Assembly: GCA_000383735.1 (NCBI GenBank)
Contig: KB912136.1
Location: forward strand, 1-23,523
Source of the DNA: Verrucomicrobia bacterium SCGC AAA164-M04
Lineage (GTDB): Bacteria; Verrucomicrobiota; Verrucomicrobiae; Verrucomicrobiales; Akkermansiaceae
Length of the DNA stretch: 23,523 nt
Direction: 5' to 3'
This document shows positions 8,301 through 14,927 of the stretch, piece after piece. Both the position numbers and the translations under genes were made by a program. Position 1 is the first letter of the stretch, and each line of letters begins with the position of its first letter. The notes under the pieces are model-generated. The model had not been told where the DNA came from. It ran no database searches and saw only the letters and a program-made list of their open reading frames with translations.

Positions 8301-11300
8301 ACCGCTCCCAGTGTGGTGGGAGCGACCCAACTGATGACGCGATGGAAAGTTCTTCCAGATACCGGTCATCTGCTAGAACCAATTTCAGCAGTTGGTATCG
8401 AGCGTCTTACTGAGTTTACCAAACAGAATGGCTTCCTGTGGATCGAGAGAAATGCCCTTATTTCGCTCCTCCTCCTGACCCTTATTTGGTTGGCGGGTTC
8501 TCTCTTGTTGCGATTGAAGTCAAACGTTTCTATCATCGGGGCAGTTCTTGTTTTGATTGCGGGAATCGCAGCTCTCAATCTGGGAGGACAAGGGATGGAG
8601 CAGAAATCTGAATTGCCGGATTCTTTGGAATACAGCGTGCCCGTGATTGCTCCAGGACAAGCACTTAGTTTGGTCGTTGATCACCGTCAGGGTGGGGCGA
8701 TCAGTGGCTCCCATGCCAGCGCCCTGGGCTTGGTTCTTGCGGTAATCTTTGCTTTGTCAGCATGGCAGTTGCCAAGCTATCGCAAACATTGCCTCTCGTT
8801 GGCAGCCTTCGCGCTTGCATTCGGCTTGTTGGCCCGGGTCGGCGGTGCGGGATGGTTTTTTGTCGCTCTTGGGGTTGTAATCCTGGTGCTTCTTGGCTTT
8901 GCCATTTTCGGGCATTGGGCCAACTGGAGAAACCGGCTTCTTGATTATTGGGATGGTGACGATGACGGGGAATCTCCCGAAAATACGAAGCCAGTTCCTG
9001 ATCCAGATCCTGAGCCCGAAGGTGTTAACGATTCAGATTCTGAAACCGAACCGAAATCTCCCATGAAGAAGACGGCTAAAAAGTCCACGAAGAAAGCAGC
9101 TCGCAAGAAGCAGGCCAAAAAGAAAACCGCCACCAGTTCCGCAATTCTTGCCGGATTGTTCCTGACATTTAGTTCCTCCCAATCCGAAGCTGCCATCGAT
9201 TCCCTGAGTGAAGTTTGGTCGATCGAAGGACGCCGACTCGAATCGAAAGTAACGATGCAGGTGTCGGGTAAGGCGGGGGAGCGATTCGTCTTCCTGAAAT
9301 CGCCTGCGACGCTCACTGACTTTCAGGGAGTCGGAATGAGGATTCTTACCGAGAATAACCAATATCATGTTGTTCCGGAAACCGACGGGCAATATACCGC
9401 AACCTTTACTTATCAGGCTTCCGCCACCGATGTCGTGAAGGGAGTTCCGGTCCTGAGTGGTCTGGCAGTGGTGAGGACTCTTGAAGTGAATTACGAAGCC
9501 GATGGCTGGGCCATCCAATCACCGTCGGCAGTTCGACGACAGGTTCTCGCCTCTCAAAAAGGAAGTCGCGCCAAGCTCTGGCTGGCACCGGAGGAGAAGT
9601 CCTTGGTGAAGCTGAGCCCGAAGGCCCGCGATGTGGCCTCGGAGAAGACGCAATTCTATGCGGAATTGGATCACCTCTTTATTCCCGGGCCAGGCGTCAT
9701 CGATGGTCGGCATCGCTTGCGGATTCGTCCATCCCAGGGGCAGGTGAAGCAATTGGTGGTCACCGTTCCCGAGGGCTTCACGGTGAGTGACGTCAAGGGG
9801 TCGCAGATCGGACCGTGGCGATTTGATCCGGAGAACAAGCTCCTTAACATCGAGATCAAGCCTTCCCAATCGAAGCCATTTCAATTGCTTGTGGAAACCC
9901 AACGGGCCCTTGCGACGCTGCCTTCCGAAGTGACACTGGTGCCAATGCGCGTCCGTGGATCAGCCGGCGAAGTGGGTATGATTGCTCTCGCCTTTGGCGG
10001 AGAAGCGCAACTTGACCGTGCGGTTGCGAAGGGTCTTTCGGTGGTGAATATTACCGATTTCTCAGGTGGATTAATTCCGCTGGATAAGAAAAAGAAACCA
10101 ACCGCCTCGATTCAAAAAGTTTACCGTTACGCAAAGGCGGCAGGTTCTCTGGCTGTCAAGGTCGCTCCGGTGGCTCCGGAAGTTCGCGTGAGTTCCAACC
10201 AACGTTTGTCGATTGGTGATGAACGCACTGTTCTCGGTATTGATCTTGTCGCAAAGATTACCCGCGCCGGGGTCTTCAGATTGAGCTTCCCGCTTCCTGC
10301 TGGATTCGAAGTCGAATCACTGACCGGAGGAGCATTGAATCATTGGGTCGAAGTTGAAGAGGTGGATCAGCGCATCGTGGTAATGAATCTCAACGGGAAG
10401 ACGATTGGGGAGCAGAAATTCTCTCTCGTTCTTACCGGAGTGACCCCTGCGATGCCGGTGGAGACATGGGCTGTGCCTAAGGTCGAACTCCGTGAATCGA
10501 CGAGGCAGTCGGGCCAACTTCTCGTTGTTCCAGGTCGTGGAATTCAATTGAAAGTTGATCAACGTCAGGATCTTTCCGCTCTCGACCCTCGTTCGGTTGG
10601 AGGCAATGAACCGGGCTCTCTGGCCTTCCGGCTTCTTCAAAAATCATGGACCTTGTCCCTGATCGTGGATCAATTGGAGTCATCTCTCGCGGCTCTTGTT
10701 CTTCATGATGTGGAATTGCGGGAAGGATATACCCGTTCGCGCATCGATCTGAGATTGACGATTGAACATGCCTCGATTCGTAACCTTGGAATTGAACTTC
10801 CTGGACTTTCCAACGACGATGTCAATACGGTTAGGGCTTCGGGCGGTGAAGTGCGAGACATCGTGCAGTTGGACGACGGAAACTGGCAGATCCGCTTTAA
10901 GCGCCGGGTCATTGGGTCGACAAGTATTCGGATCGAGTATGAACAGAATGGCGATGCCAGCTTGTTGAGAACCTGCAAGATCCCCTCGCTTCGACAGCAG
11001 GAGTCCTACTTGGCTCTTCGTCCCGGCGTCCGCTTGGAATTGGTGGTTGAGCAATCAAAAGAGTGGATTCCGATTGATTGGGTCTCCTTACCGAAGAGCC
11101 TTCTTCAGTTGGATCGAAGTGGAGCTCCGGACAAGTTCTTCCGTACGACACAGGTTGGGGGCGGGGTGAAGGTTTCCTTGAAACGTCACTCTGTCATGAG
11201 TGGGTCCAAGATTCGCGTGACCTCCGGTCACCTGCTCACTGTCGTCTCTCCAAGTGGAGAGCTGATGAACCAGGCTGATCTCGAATTGGAAACCTTACAG

Positions 11301-12302
11301 CGTGGGTCGCTTTCAGTGACCCTGCCGGCTGATAGCCGACTCTTCGGTGTCTTCGTTAACGAAGAGAGCGCTCTGGTGGTTAAAGATGGCGATTCCTACC
11401 GCTTTCATATCACCGGGGATGCGGGAGGGCGTAATGCCAAGCTTCGGGTGACCTATGCCACTACCGCGAAGGCCGACTCACTGAGGAATCTCAACCTGAC
11501 CGCCTTGAAGATTGGTGAGCCTTTAGAAAATGTCACCTGGGTGGTGGCTGTTCCGGAAGGATATCGCCTTGCCGGAAGTGATGGTGATTTGGATTTGTCC
11601 GAACGGGGAGATGATTCCCGAACGACACGGAAGGAGTATCTTAGTCTCGTTGCCCTGAGAGAAACCAAGAAAAAGGCCAGCGCGCTCGGACGATTGGGGA
11701 AAGTTTCAAGTTATCTCAAGGCCGGAGACCAAGGGAATGCGACGGCAACTTTGGGGCAGGTTTACAATGGTCTGGCTCTGGATGCTGCGACCAATGAAGA
11801 TGCCGGGATTAAGTTGGAAAAACTCATGACCGAGCAAGCTGAGGTCGCTCTAAATACGCGCCGTCAGAAATTGTATTTTGATAACAAGGCGCAAGTGCGT
11901 CAGAATGATGAAACAGCCCAGATCGAAGTGGCAGCCAATGCCAACCCAGTCTTTACCGGTAATCTTAACTGGGGGAAGGATGACTACGCCAATGTGAAGG
12001 TTGGAAATAGCGCTGAAGTGAATCGCGTTCTTTCCACTATCGCAACCAAGTGGGTTCGTCATCAGCGGGGCACCGAGCCGGTGACCCAGATGCTGGATCC
12101 GGTGATTCCGATTTCTGGTGTTTCTGTCGAGTTCACTCGCGAAATTCAGGTGAGCGGAGACGAAGCGCTCTCGCTGCAGCTTGAGATCGCAGGCGAGCAG
12201 GAGAAACCCTCATTCGAAAAACGGGCCATGTTGATCGCCCTGATTCTCCTCTGCATTCTGGCGGGAATCGTGGCCACCAGCCGCAGTGCAAAAAAAGCGT
12301 AA
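5370..12302 (+). CDS. Giant double-halved membrane protein with beta-repeats (function unknown)
   Basis: I chose the ATG at 5370 because it yields a signal peptide (MKFHRLLPLLFCSLLRAQ); an upstream ATG at 5271 would overlap the VWA gene. The 2310-residue product has a periplasmic half (about 20-1025), five hydrophobic helices (about 1026-1048, 1053-1073, 1114-1134, 1142-1160, 1161-1187), an acidic linker (about 1195-1231), a lysine/alanine-rich stretch (about 1232-1256), a hydrophobic segment (about 1257-1275, ending SSSQSEA), a second periplasmic half and a C-terminal helix (about 2286-2306) followed by SRSAKKA. Charges obey the positive-inside rule. Both halves carry a divergent beta-strand repeat with cores such as WVLALPEGVENLNVDG and LVVTVPEGFTVSDVKG; I count at least nine. 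I recognise no family. It follows the VWA gene after 61 bases and ends at a terminator, so it probably belongs to the same operon. It may be a periplasmic scaffold or sensor partner of the VWA protein. Confidence 0.8.
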   Translation: MKFHRLLPLLFCSLLRAQEPVEKAEVKAEIGNEGSKLTIEAHGVKPEPKLFYTVEAESKVAVHPELLKETVSLKFKVIQGKPKRLSVLLSGGAAVEQLDGPDVGSWAVRKEGKRRFLDIKPKDEKKGKEFIAFVTLVQKDFDKPARMNLTGVGAGEASSIAVSYQITSFDGMAHRLVTAKNAYPLESEDPKLDRLVSNSLAQLQIDLFRSAAEPGPVELRNLRLQGEINQEEGSARFRLQTTAIVSGKLPVKMNALSGRAAPTAPLVTADYRLILVKGGYQIEFYTEGVHQIDLSFVTPLTMSGDWRGIDFKVPGGAVVPVELTGISNKALFNPVLPVIPVPSSKVMRGFLPASGHLQMAWQPERKTSDGKLFFTSEGMSEISVGAGLLRQVAELKVKTLQGTLPSLSCQLEGVGEILAVEGENVLSWKVSDKKVLEIVLSRPVTNEAVFYVRSQSALEALPVQVSPLRLTPIGAVRHSGYFRIYNSGAVRLEVMKTSGLTQLSPDQYPEAVKLPGDKRQIFYYRYPSAKRSFTVAADRVKPEINVSQLLSYELTETDRVLHADLELDVREAAIREWELQGPGDYSVVAVTGADVADYVASEPENGRRRIKIIFGKEVVGRRLVKLHLEKNEPAEAGDWSLPMLTFTGSQSVRGELGVSAAPGYRVSPGANEGLTEMPLNHFPKRGPQLQQAFRIRGDAWDATMVVEALSQNVQADVFHLYSLKENTAYVSILVNYFITGAPVNQWVLALPEGVENLNVDGRDVRDSLIAEGKLTVPLHRPVMGAYQLLVTYEQNADNGLSLGQLTPESVQAERGFIQVVSPGQVELTEESGSKNLVKLDPLELPAEYRLMSHAPSLAAWQYTTRPISVKASVSWFERGDPARQVVEYADFSSRIERDGGVVTEAIYDVRSRGERRLLLDVPKGLNILEVRVDGEQVTVRESGDQRLIPLPEANGPNKPVRVELRASSASKEGLVTLTAPSVVGATQLMTRWKVLPDTGHLLEPISAVGIERLTEFTKQNGFLWIERNALISLLLLTLIWLAGSLLLRLKSNVSIIGAVLVLIAGIAALNLGGQGMEQKSELPDSLEYSVPVIAPGQALSLVVDHRQGGAISGSHASALGLVLAVIFALSAWQLPSYRKHCLSLAAFALAFGLLARVGGAGWFFVALGVVILVLLGFAIFGHWANWRNRLLDYWDGDDDGESPENTKPVPDPDPEPEGVNDSDSETEPKSPMKKTAKKSTKKAARKKQAKKKTATSSAILAGLFLTFSSSQSEAAIDSLSEVWSIEGRRLESKVTMQVSGKAGERFVFLKSPATLTDFQGVGMRILTENNQYHVVPETDGQYTATFTYQASATDVVKGVPVLSGLAVVRTLEVNYEADGWAIQSPSAVRRQVLASQKGSRAKLWLAPEEKSLVKLSPKARDVASEKTQFYAELDHLFIPGPGVIDGRHRLRIRPSQGQVKQLVVTVPEGFTVSDVKGSQIGPWRFDPENKLLNIEIKPSQSKPFQLLVETQRALATLPSEVTLVPMRVRGSAGEVGMIALAFGGEAQLDRAVAKGLSVVNITDFSGGLIPLDKKKKPTASIQKVYRYAKAAGSLAVKVAPVAPEVRVSSNQRLSIGDERTVLGIDLVAKITRAGVFRLSFPLPAGFEVESLTGGALNHWVEVEEVDQRIVVMNLNGKTIGEQKFSLVLTGVTPAMPVETWAVPKVELRESTRQSGQLLVVPGRGIQLKVDQRQDLSALDPRSVGGNEPGSLAFRLLQKSWTLSLIVDQLESSLAALVLHDVELREGYTRSRIDLRLTIEHASIRNLGIELPGLSNDDVNTVRASGGEVRDIVQLDDGNWQIRFKRRVIGSTSIRIEYEQNGDASLLRTCKIPSLRQQESYLALRPGVRLELVVEQSKEWIPIDWVSLPKSLLQLDRSGAPDKFFRTTQVGGGVKVSLKRHSVMSGSKIRVTSGHLLTVVSPSGELMNQADLELETLQRGSLSVTLPADSRLFGVFVNEESALVVKDGDSYRFHITGDAGGRNAKLRVTYATTAKADSLRNLNLTALKIGEPLENVTWVVAVPEGYRLAGSDGDLDLSERGDDSRTTRKEYLSLVALRETKKKASALGRLGKVSSYLKAGDQGNATATLGQVYNGLALDAATNEDAGIKLEKLMTEQAEVALNTRRQKLYFDNKAQVRQNDETAQIEVAANANPVFTGNLNWGKDDYANVKVGNSAEVNRVLSTIATKWVRHQRGTEPVTQMLDPVIPISGVSVEFTREIQVSGDEALSLQLEIAGEQEKPSFEKRAMLIALILLCILAGIVATSRSAKKA

Positions 12303-12323
12303 TTTCAGATCGTCTTCTTTTCT

Positions 12324-12354
12324 AAAGCCTCTGCAGAAATGCGGAGGCTTTTTT
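12324..12354 (+). terminator. Intrinsic terminator closing the sigma-VWA-giant operon
   Basis: AAAGCCTCTGC (12324-12334) pairs with GCGGAGGCTTT (12341-12351), an 11-base stem with one T-G wobble and a 6-base loop, followed by a T-run (TTTTTTG counting the stem end). It starts 22 bases after the stop of the giant gene. Confidence 0.88.
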
Positions 12355-12425
12355 GTGGACTCTTGGCCGTTCCAACCCCCAAAAAACTTGACTCTCAGGC
12401 CATCTCCCCTGACATCAACGCCGCC

Positions 12426-12716
12426 ATGTTGACGATCAAGAAAATGACCAAGGCCCTCGGAGGGCGAGTTCTCTTTGAAGAGGCCGATATGACCATCAAC
12501 TGGGGTGAGCGTGTGGCATTGGTTGGCCCGAATGGCGCGGGGAAGACGACCCTCTTTAAAATTATCCTCGGGGAGGAAGATCGGGATTCAGGAACCTTCG
12601 ATCTCGATGAGTATGGCATGGTGGGCTATCTCGCCCAGGAAGCCGGAGATCCCGGTGAGGCGACTATTCTCGAAATTTCAATGGGAATCAGCGAGGAACT
12701 GCAGGCTGACTGCTAG
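12426..12716 (+). pseudogene. ABC-F ATPase gene, truncated after 94 codons
   Basis: The ATG at 12426 starts a typical ABC-F N-terminus: MLTIKKMTKALGGRVLFEEA, then a Walker A motif GPNGAGKTTLFK and the start of the first ATP-binding cassette with its Q-loop region (YLAQEAGD). ABC-F proteins are ribosome-binding ATPases of 500-650 residues with two cassettes. Here the frame is native only to about GISEELQ and then enters the 80-bp repeat at 12706, which adds ADC and a stop. The signature motif, Walker B and the whole second cassette are missing and do not reappear in the window. The ORF can be extended upstream to 12339, but that start lies inside the preceding terminator. A -35-like TTGACT at 12388 suggests its old promoter, without a good -10. 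The remnant is surely non-functional. Confidence 0.88.
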
Positions 12717-12785
12717 GAATTTGCTTTTGGCGGGAGGGCCTTGAAGGCGCCTTTGAACCGGAGCGGAGGGGGTGAAAGGGGGTTG
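12706..12785. repeat. 80-bp perfect direct repeat, copy 1
   Basis: These 80 bases, beginning CTGACTGCTAGG and ending GAAAGGGGGTTG, recur without a mismatch at 14646-14725 in the same orientation. The flanks differ immediately outside. The repeat contains the palindrome AAGGCGCCTT (inside TTGAAGGCGCCTTTGAA) and a G-rich end. Its left edge cuts the ABC-F gene, its right edge cuts the flippase gene. Read on the minus strand it encodes a peptide ending RFKGAFKALPPKANS before a stop. It may be the end of a mobile element or a dispersed genomic repeat. Confidence 0.95.
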
Positions 12786-13567
12786 TTTGTTAGCTCTGCC
12801 ATGCGATCTGCCGCGAAATAAATAGCGAGTGATGCCGGCGAGAAAAATCCATAAATAAGAAGTTTATCAAGGTGGTTAGCAACGATATTTATGCTTGAAT
12901 AAGCTGTTATTTTGATACCGTAAGCAATACTTCCATCTTCGACGGGCGCGTTGTGATCTATTTTCTTGAGGGTTAGGTAGGTCAGAAGAAGGTTCTGTAT
13001 GCTGGGCACAAGCATAACGACGATGAGAAGCCATAAGATAGGGTCTGGGACAAGCAATGCTACACTAATGGCCAGTATCGCTGTTAGTAGCGCTATTAGG
13101 CCATCTGCTAGAAATAAAAATGAGAAGCTTTCTGTGCCTGTTTTTACTGCCCTCCACCGCCTTAAGCCATGCGTACTAGGAAAAAATGCTGCCACGACAA
13201 AAAAAGTAATGTGGAGATTGCCACTTTCCTTTGTGAAGAAATACCATCCTCCTATTCCGCATAGGATCAGGGCACCGATTAGACTTGATAGAAAGGAAGG
13301 CTTTAAGGAGGCCCTAAAGGTACCCTTATGCCCTCTTGCGATGGATTGCATCACAGCATTGTTTAGGCCCGGCATAGAGAAAATTGTAAGGATACCAACA
13401 AGACTTAAAATAAACTGATATTCACCAAACTGTGTTTGGCTCAAGGCCCTTACAAGAACATATATTGTGATTAGCCCTGATAACCTTTTTACTCCGTTTA
13501 AAGCAAAAACAAAAAACGTACTTTTAAGAAGGGCTTTATGATCTATAATTTTTCGAATGAAGCTCAT
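12713..13567 (-). pseudogene. Polysaccharide flippase (Wzx/MATE-like), C-terminus lost
   Basis: The product begins MSFIRKIIDHKALLKSTFFV and has repeated hydrophobic helices with short polar loops (for example ITIYVLVRALSQTQFGEYQF, an early motif of oligosaccharide flippases of the MATE/MOP superfamily, which move lipid-linked sugar units across the inner membrane). Such proteins have 400-500 residues and 12-14 helices; here only about 260 native residues remain. At AERMAELT-type sequence (AADRMAELT) the frame crosses into the 80-bp repeat, which supplies a 24-residue foreign tail and the stop. The start follows the sulfotransferase stop after one base, so both were one operon. The DNA is much richer in A+T than the flanking genes, a sign of foreign origin. 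Confidence 0.8.
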
Positions 13568-13568
13568 T

Positions 13569-14420
13569 TTATATTTCCCAAGATACTTTCTTGCCTAAAG
13601 CTTCTTCAACATAAGAGCGAACAGATAAAAGTTGATCCTTAACTATTGTTTTTAATGCATCATCTACAAAGTGTGGCGAGCTTACTTCATTTGATGGGTT
13701 TCGGATTTGATAAGATTGTCTTGTATTCTTTGTGTCCTCACTACCTTCTATATTTTGATATGGAACCCCTAAGAAAGAACAGAGTTCATAGCAAGTCTCA
13801 GTTATATTATTTGTCCATTCTTCAAAGAGAAATATTTTGATTTGCTCTCGTGGATAATACTTAAAAAGCTCTTCAAGATGAAGGTCGTAACGATTGCGAA
13901 AAAGCAAGTTTAAGCGTGAGTTTCCTTGCAGTTCATTTGTAATTTCCTCTTGAAGCGTTGTCTTAATCTTCCCTTGGCTAAAATTCTTTGCGTATAATGA
14001 TTCAATTCGGGCCATTGGATCGCGTAAGCTCACAATGATTTTTGCATGAGGATAATGGTGGTGCAAACGTGCAATAGTTGTCTCTTCTTGAAAAAACTCT
14101 ATTCCCCCCTTGGCATTATAAAGCGTTCCTTTTTCTAGGTATAAGGGGGTGGCTTCGCCAATGCATTTTTCTTCATTATAGCCATAAAACATTTTGAAAT
14201 AATTTTTGAGGTCTTCACGATATTTTCCAGCATGATTAAAATAGTGGAGCTCTTTTGTGCGAGGCATAAAGATATCAGGATGTTTTCCCAAGAGATGATG
14301 TAAGTACGTTGTGCCCGCACGTGTTGCTCCGGCGATAAAGAAGTCGGGCCCACGATTGGGAGTGCGCCCCAACAAAAGAGCTATATTTTTTCGAATGCTA
14401 AATTCGTTTAGAAATTTCAT
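13569..14420 (-). CDS. Sulfotransferase (PAPS-dependent)
   Basis: A 283-residue protein of the Sulfotransfer_1/3 type, which transfers sulfate from PAPS to an acceptor, here most likely a surface sugar. The 5'-phosphosulfate-binding loop is FFIAGATRAGTTYLHHLL (about 27-44). The 3'-phosphate-binding motif is KIIVSLRDPMARIESLYA (about 127-144), with the conserved Arg and Ser. Length is normal and both motifs are intact, so the gene could be functional. It overlaps the upstream fragment by 23 bases and is followed after one base by the flippase, a compact operon arrangement. The DNA is strikingly A+T-rich compared with the neighbours. Its acceptor and the other enzymes of the pathway are missing from the window. 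Confidence 0.9.
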   Translation of the reverse strand: MKFLNEFSIRKNIALLLGRTPNRGPDFFIAGATRAGTTYLHHLLGKHPDIFMPRTKELHYFNHAGKYREDLKNYFKMFYGYNEEKCIGEATPLYLEKGTLYNAKGGIEFFQEETTIARLHHHYPHAKIIVSLRDPMARIESLYAKNFSQGKIKTTLQEEITNELQGNSRLNLLFRNRYDLHLEELFKYYPREQIKIFLFEEWTNNITETCYELCSFLGVPYQNIEGSEDTKNTRQSYQIRNPSNEVSSPHFVDDALKTIVKDQLLSVRSYVEEALGKKVSWEI

Positions 14421-14645
14421 TTTTTAAAATCTTTGATGGTGAAAGCAAGCACGCTAAAACTAAGAACGCTTTGCTTTTCCAGGGTTTATTCCTAAAATAG
14501 TAAAATCTTGCATAAGCCTGCATGATTGCGCCGTAATAAACACTATTTTTTTGTAAGTATTTTTTGTGTTTCTTCCGAAGCATTAAAGCATATTCGAGGG
14601 GCTTACGTCCTGCTTTATCGGTTGTGTGCGTTTTGTGTTGAGTTA
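14398..14645 (-). pseudogene. C-terminal fragment of a probable glycosyltransferase
   Basis: Reading leftward from the edge of the 80-bp repeat, an open frame of about 81 residues runs to a TAG at 14398-14400 inside the sulfotransferase start. An ATG at 14583 could begin a 61-residue peptide, but the frame is open further upstream (KAGRKPLEYALMLRKKHKKY) up to the repeat, which holds an in-frame TAG. The N-terminus is therefore missing. The sequence (YGAIMQAYARFYYFRNK, then a hydrophobic stretch LVLACLLSPSKIL) resembles the tail of family 2 glycosyltransferases of polysaccharide clusters. That assignment is weak; the truncation by the repeat is clear from the sequence. Confidence 0.5.
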
Positions 14646-14725
14646 CTGACTGCTAGGAATTTGCTTTTGGCGGGAGGGCCTTGAAGGCGCCTTTGAACCG
14701 GAGCGGAGGGGGTGAAAGGGGGTTG
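14646..14725. repeat. 80-bp perfect direct repeat, copy 2
   Basis: Identical over 80 bases to 12706-12785, same orientation. Left flank: the truncated glycosyltransferase-like frame. Right flank: 202 bases of non-coding sequence and then the 3' end of the IS91-family transposase. This copy therefore sits where the oriIS end of that element would be expected. The two copies bracket 1860 bases. Confidence 0.95.
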
Positions 14726-14927
14726 CGGGGGAAAGAGGGGCGGAGACGGTGGTTTGGTTTGGCGGTGGGCAGTGTTTCGCCAGGAAAAGTCCCTGATCCA
14801 CGCCCTATTTTACTGAAGCCAGGAGACTTTAGCACGGTTTTTATGGCACGAGATCGTAGATTCCCAGTCCGCCTTGCCAAGGTCTTTTTTGGCAGCGGTT
14901 TTTTTAGGGCACCAAGCTTCTTTCCTG

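Noticed and set aside
12388..12416. Possible promoter before the ABC-F remnant (TTGACT)
   Set aside because: The -35-like box is good, but the hexamer 17 bases on (GACATC) is a poor -10; not strong enough to list.
12339..12425. Upstream start for the ABC-F fragment
   Set aside because: The ATG at 12339 lies within the terminator hairpin, and the family's conserved N-terminus begins at 12426.
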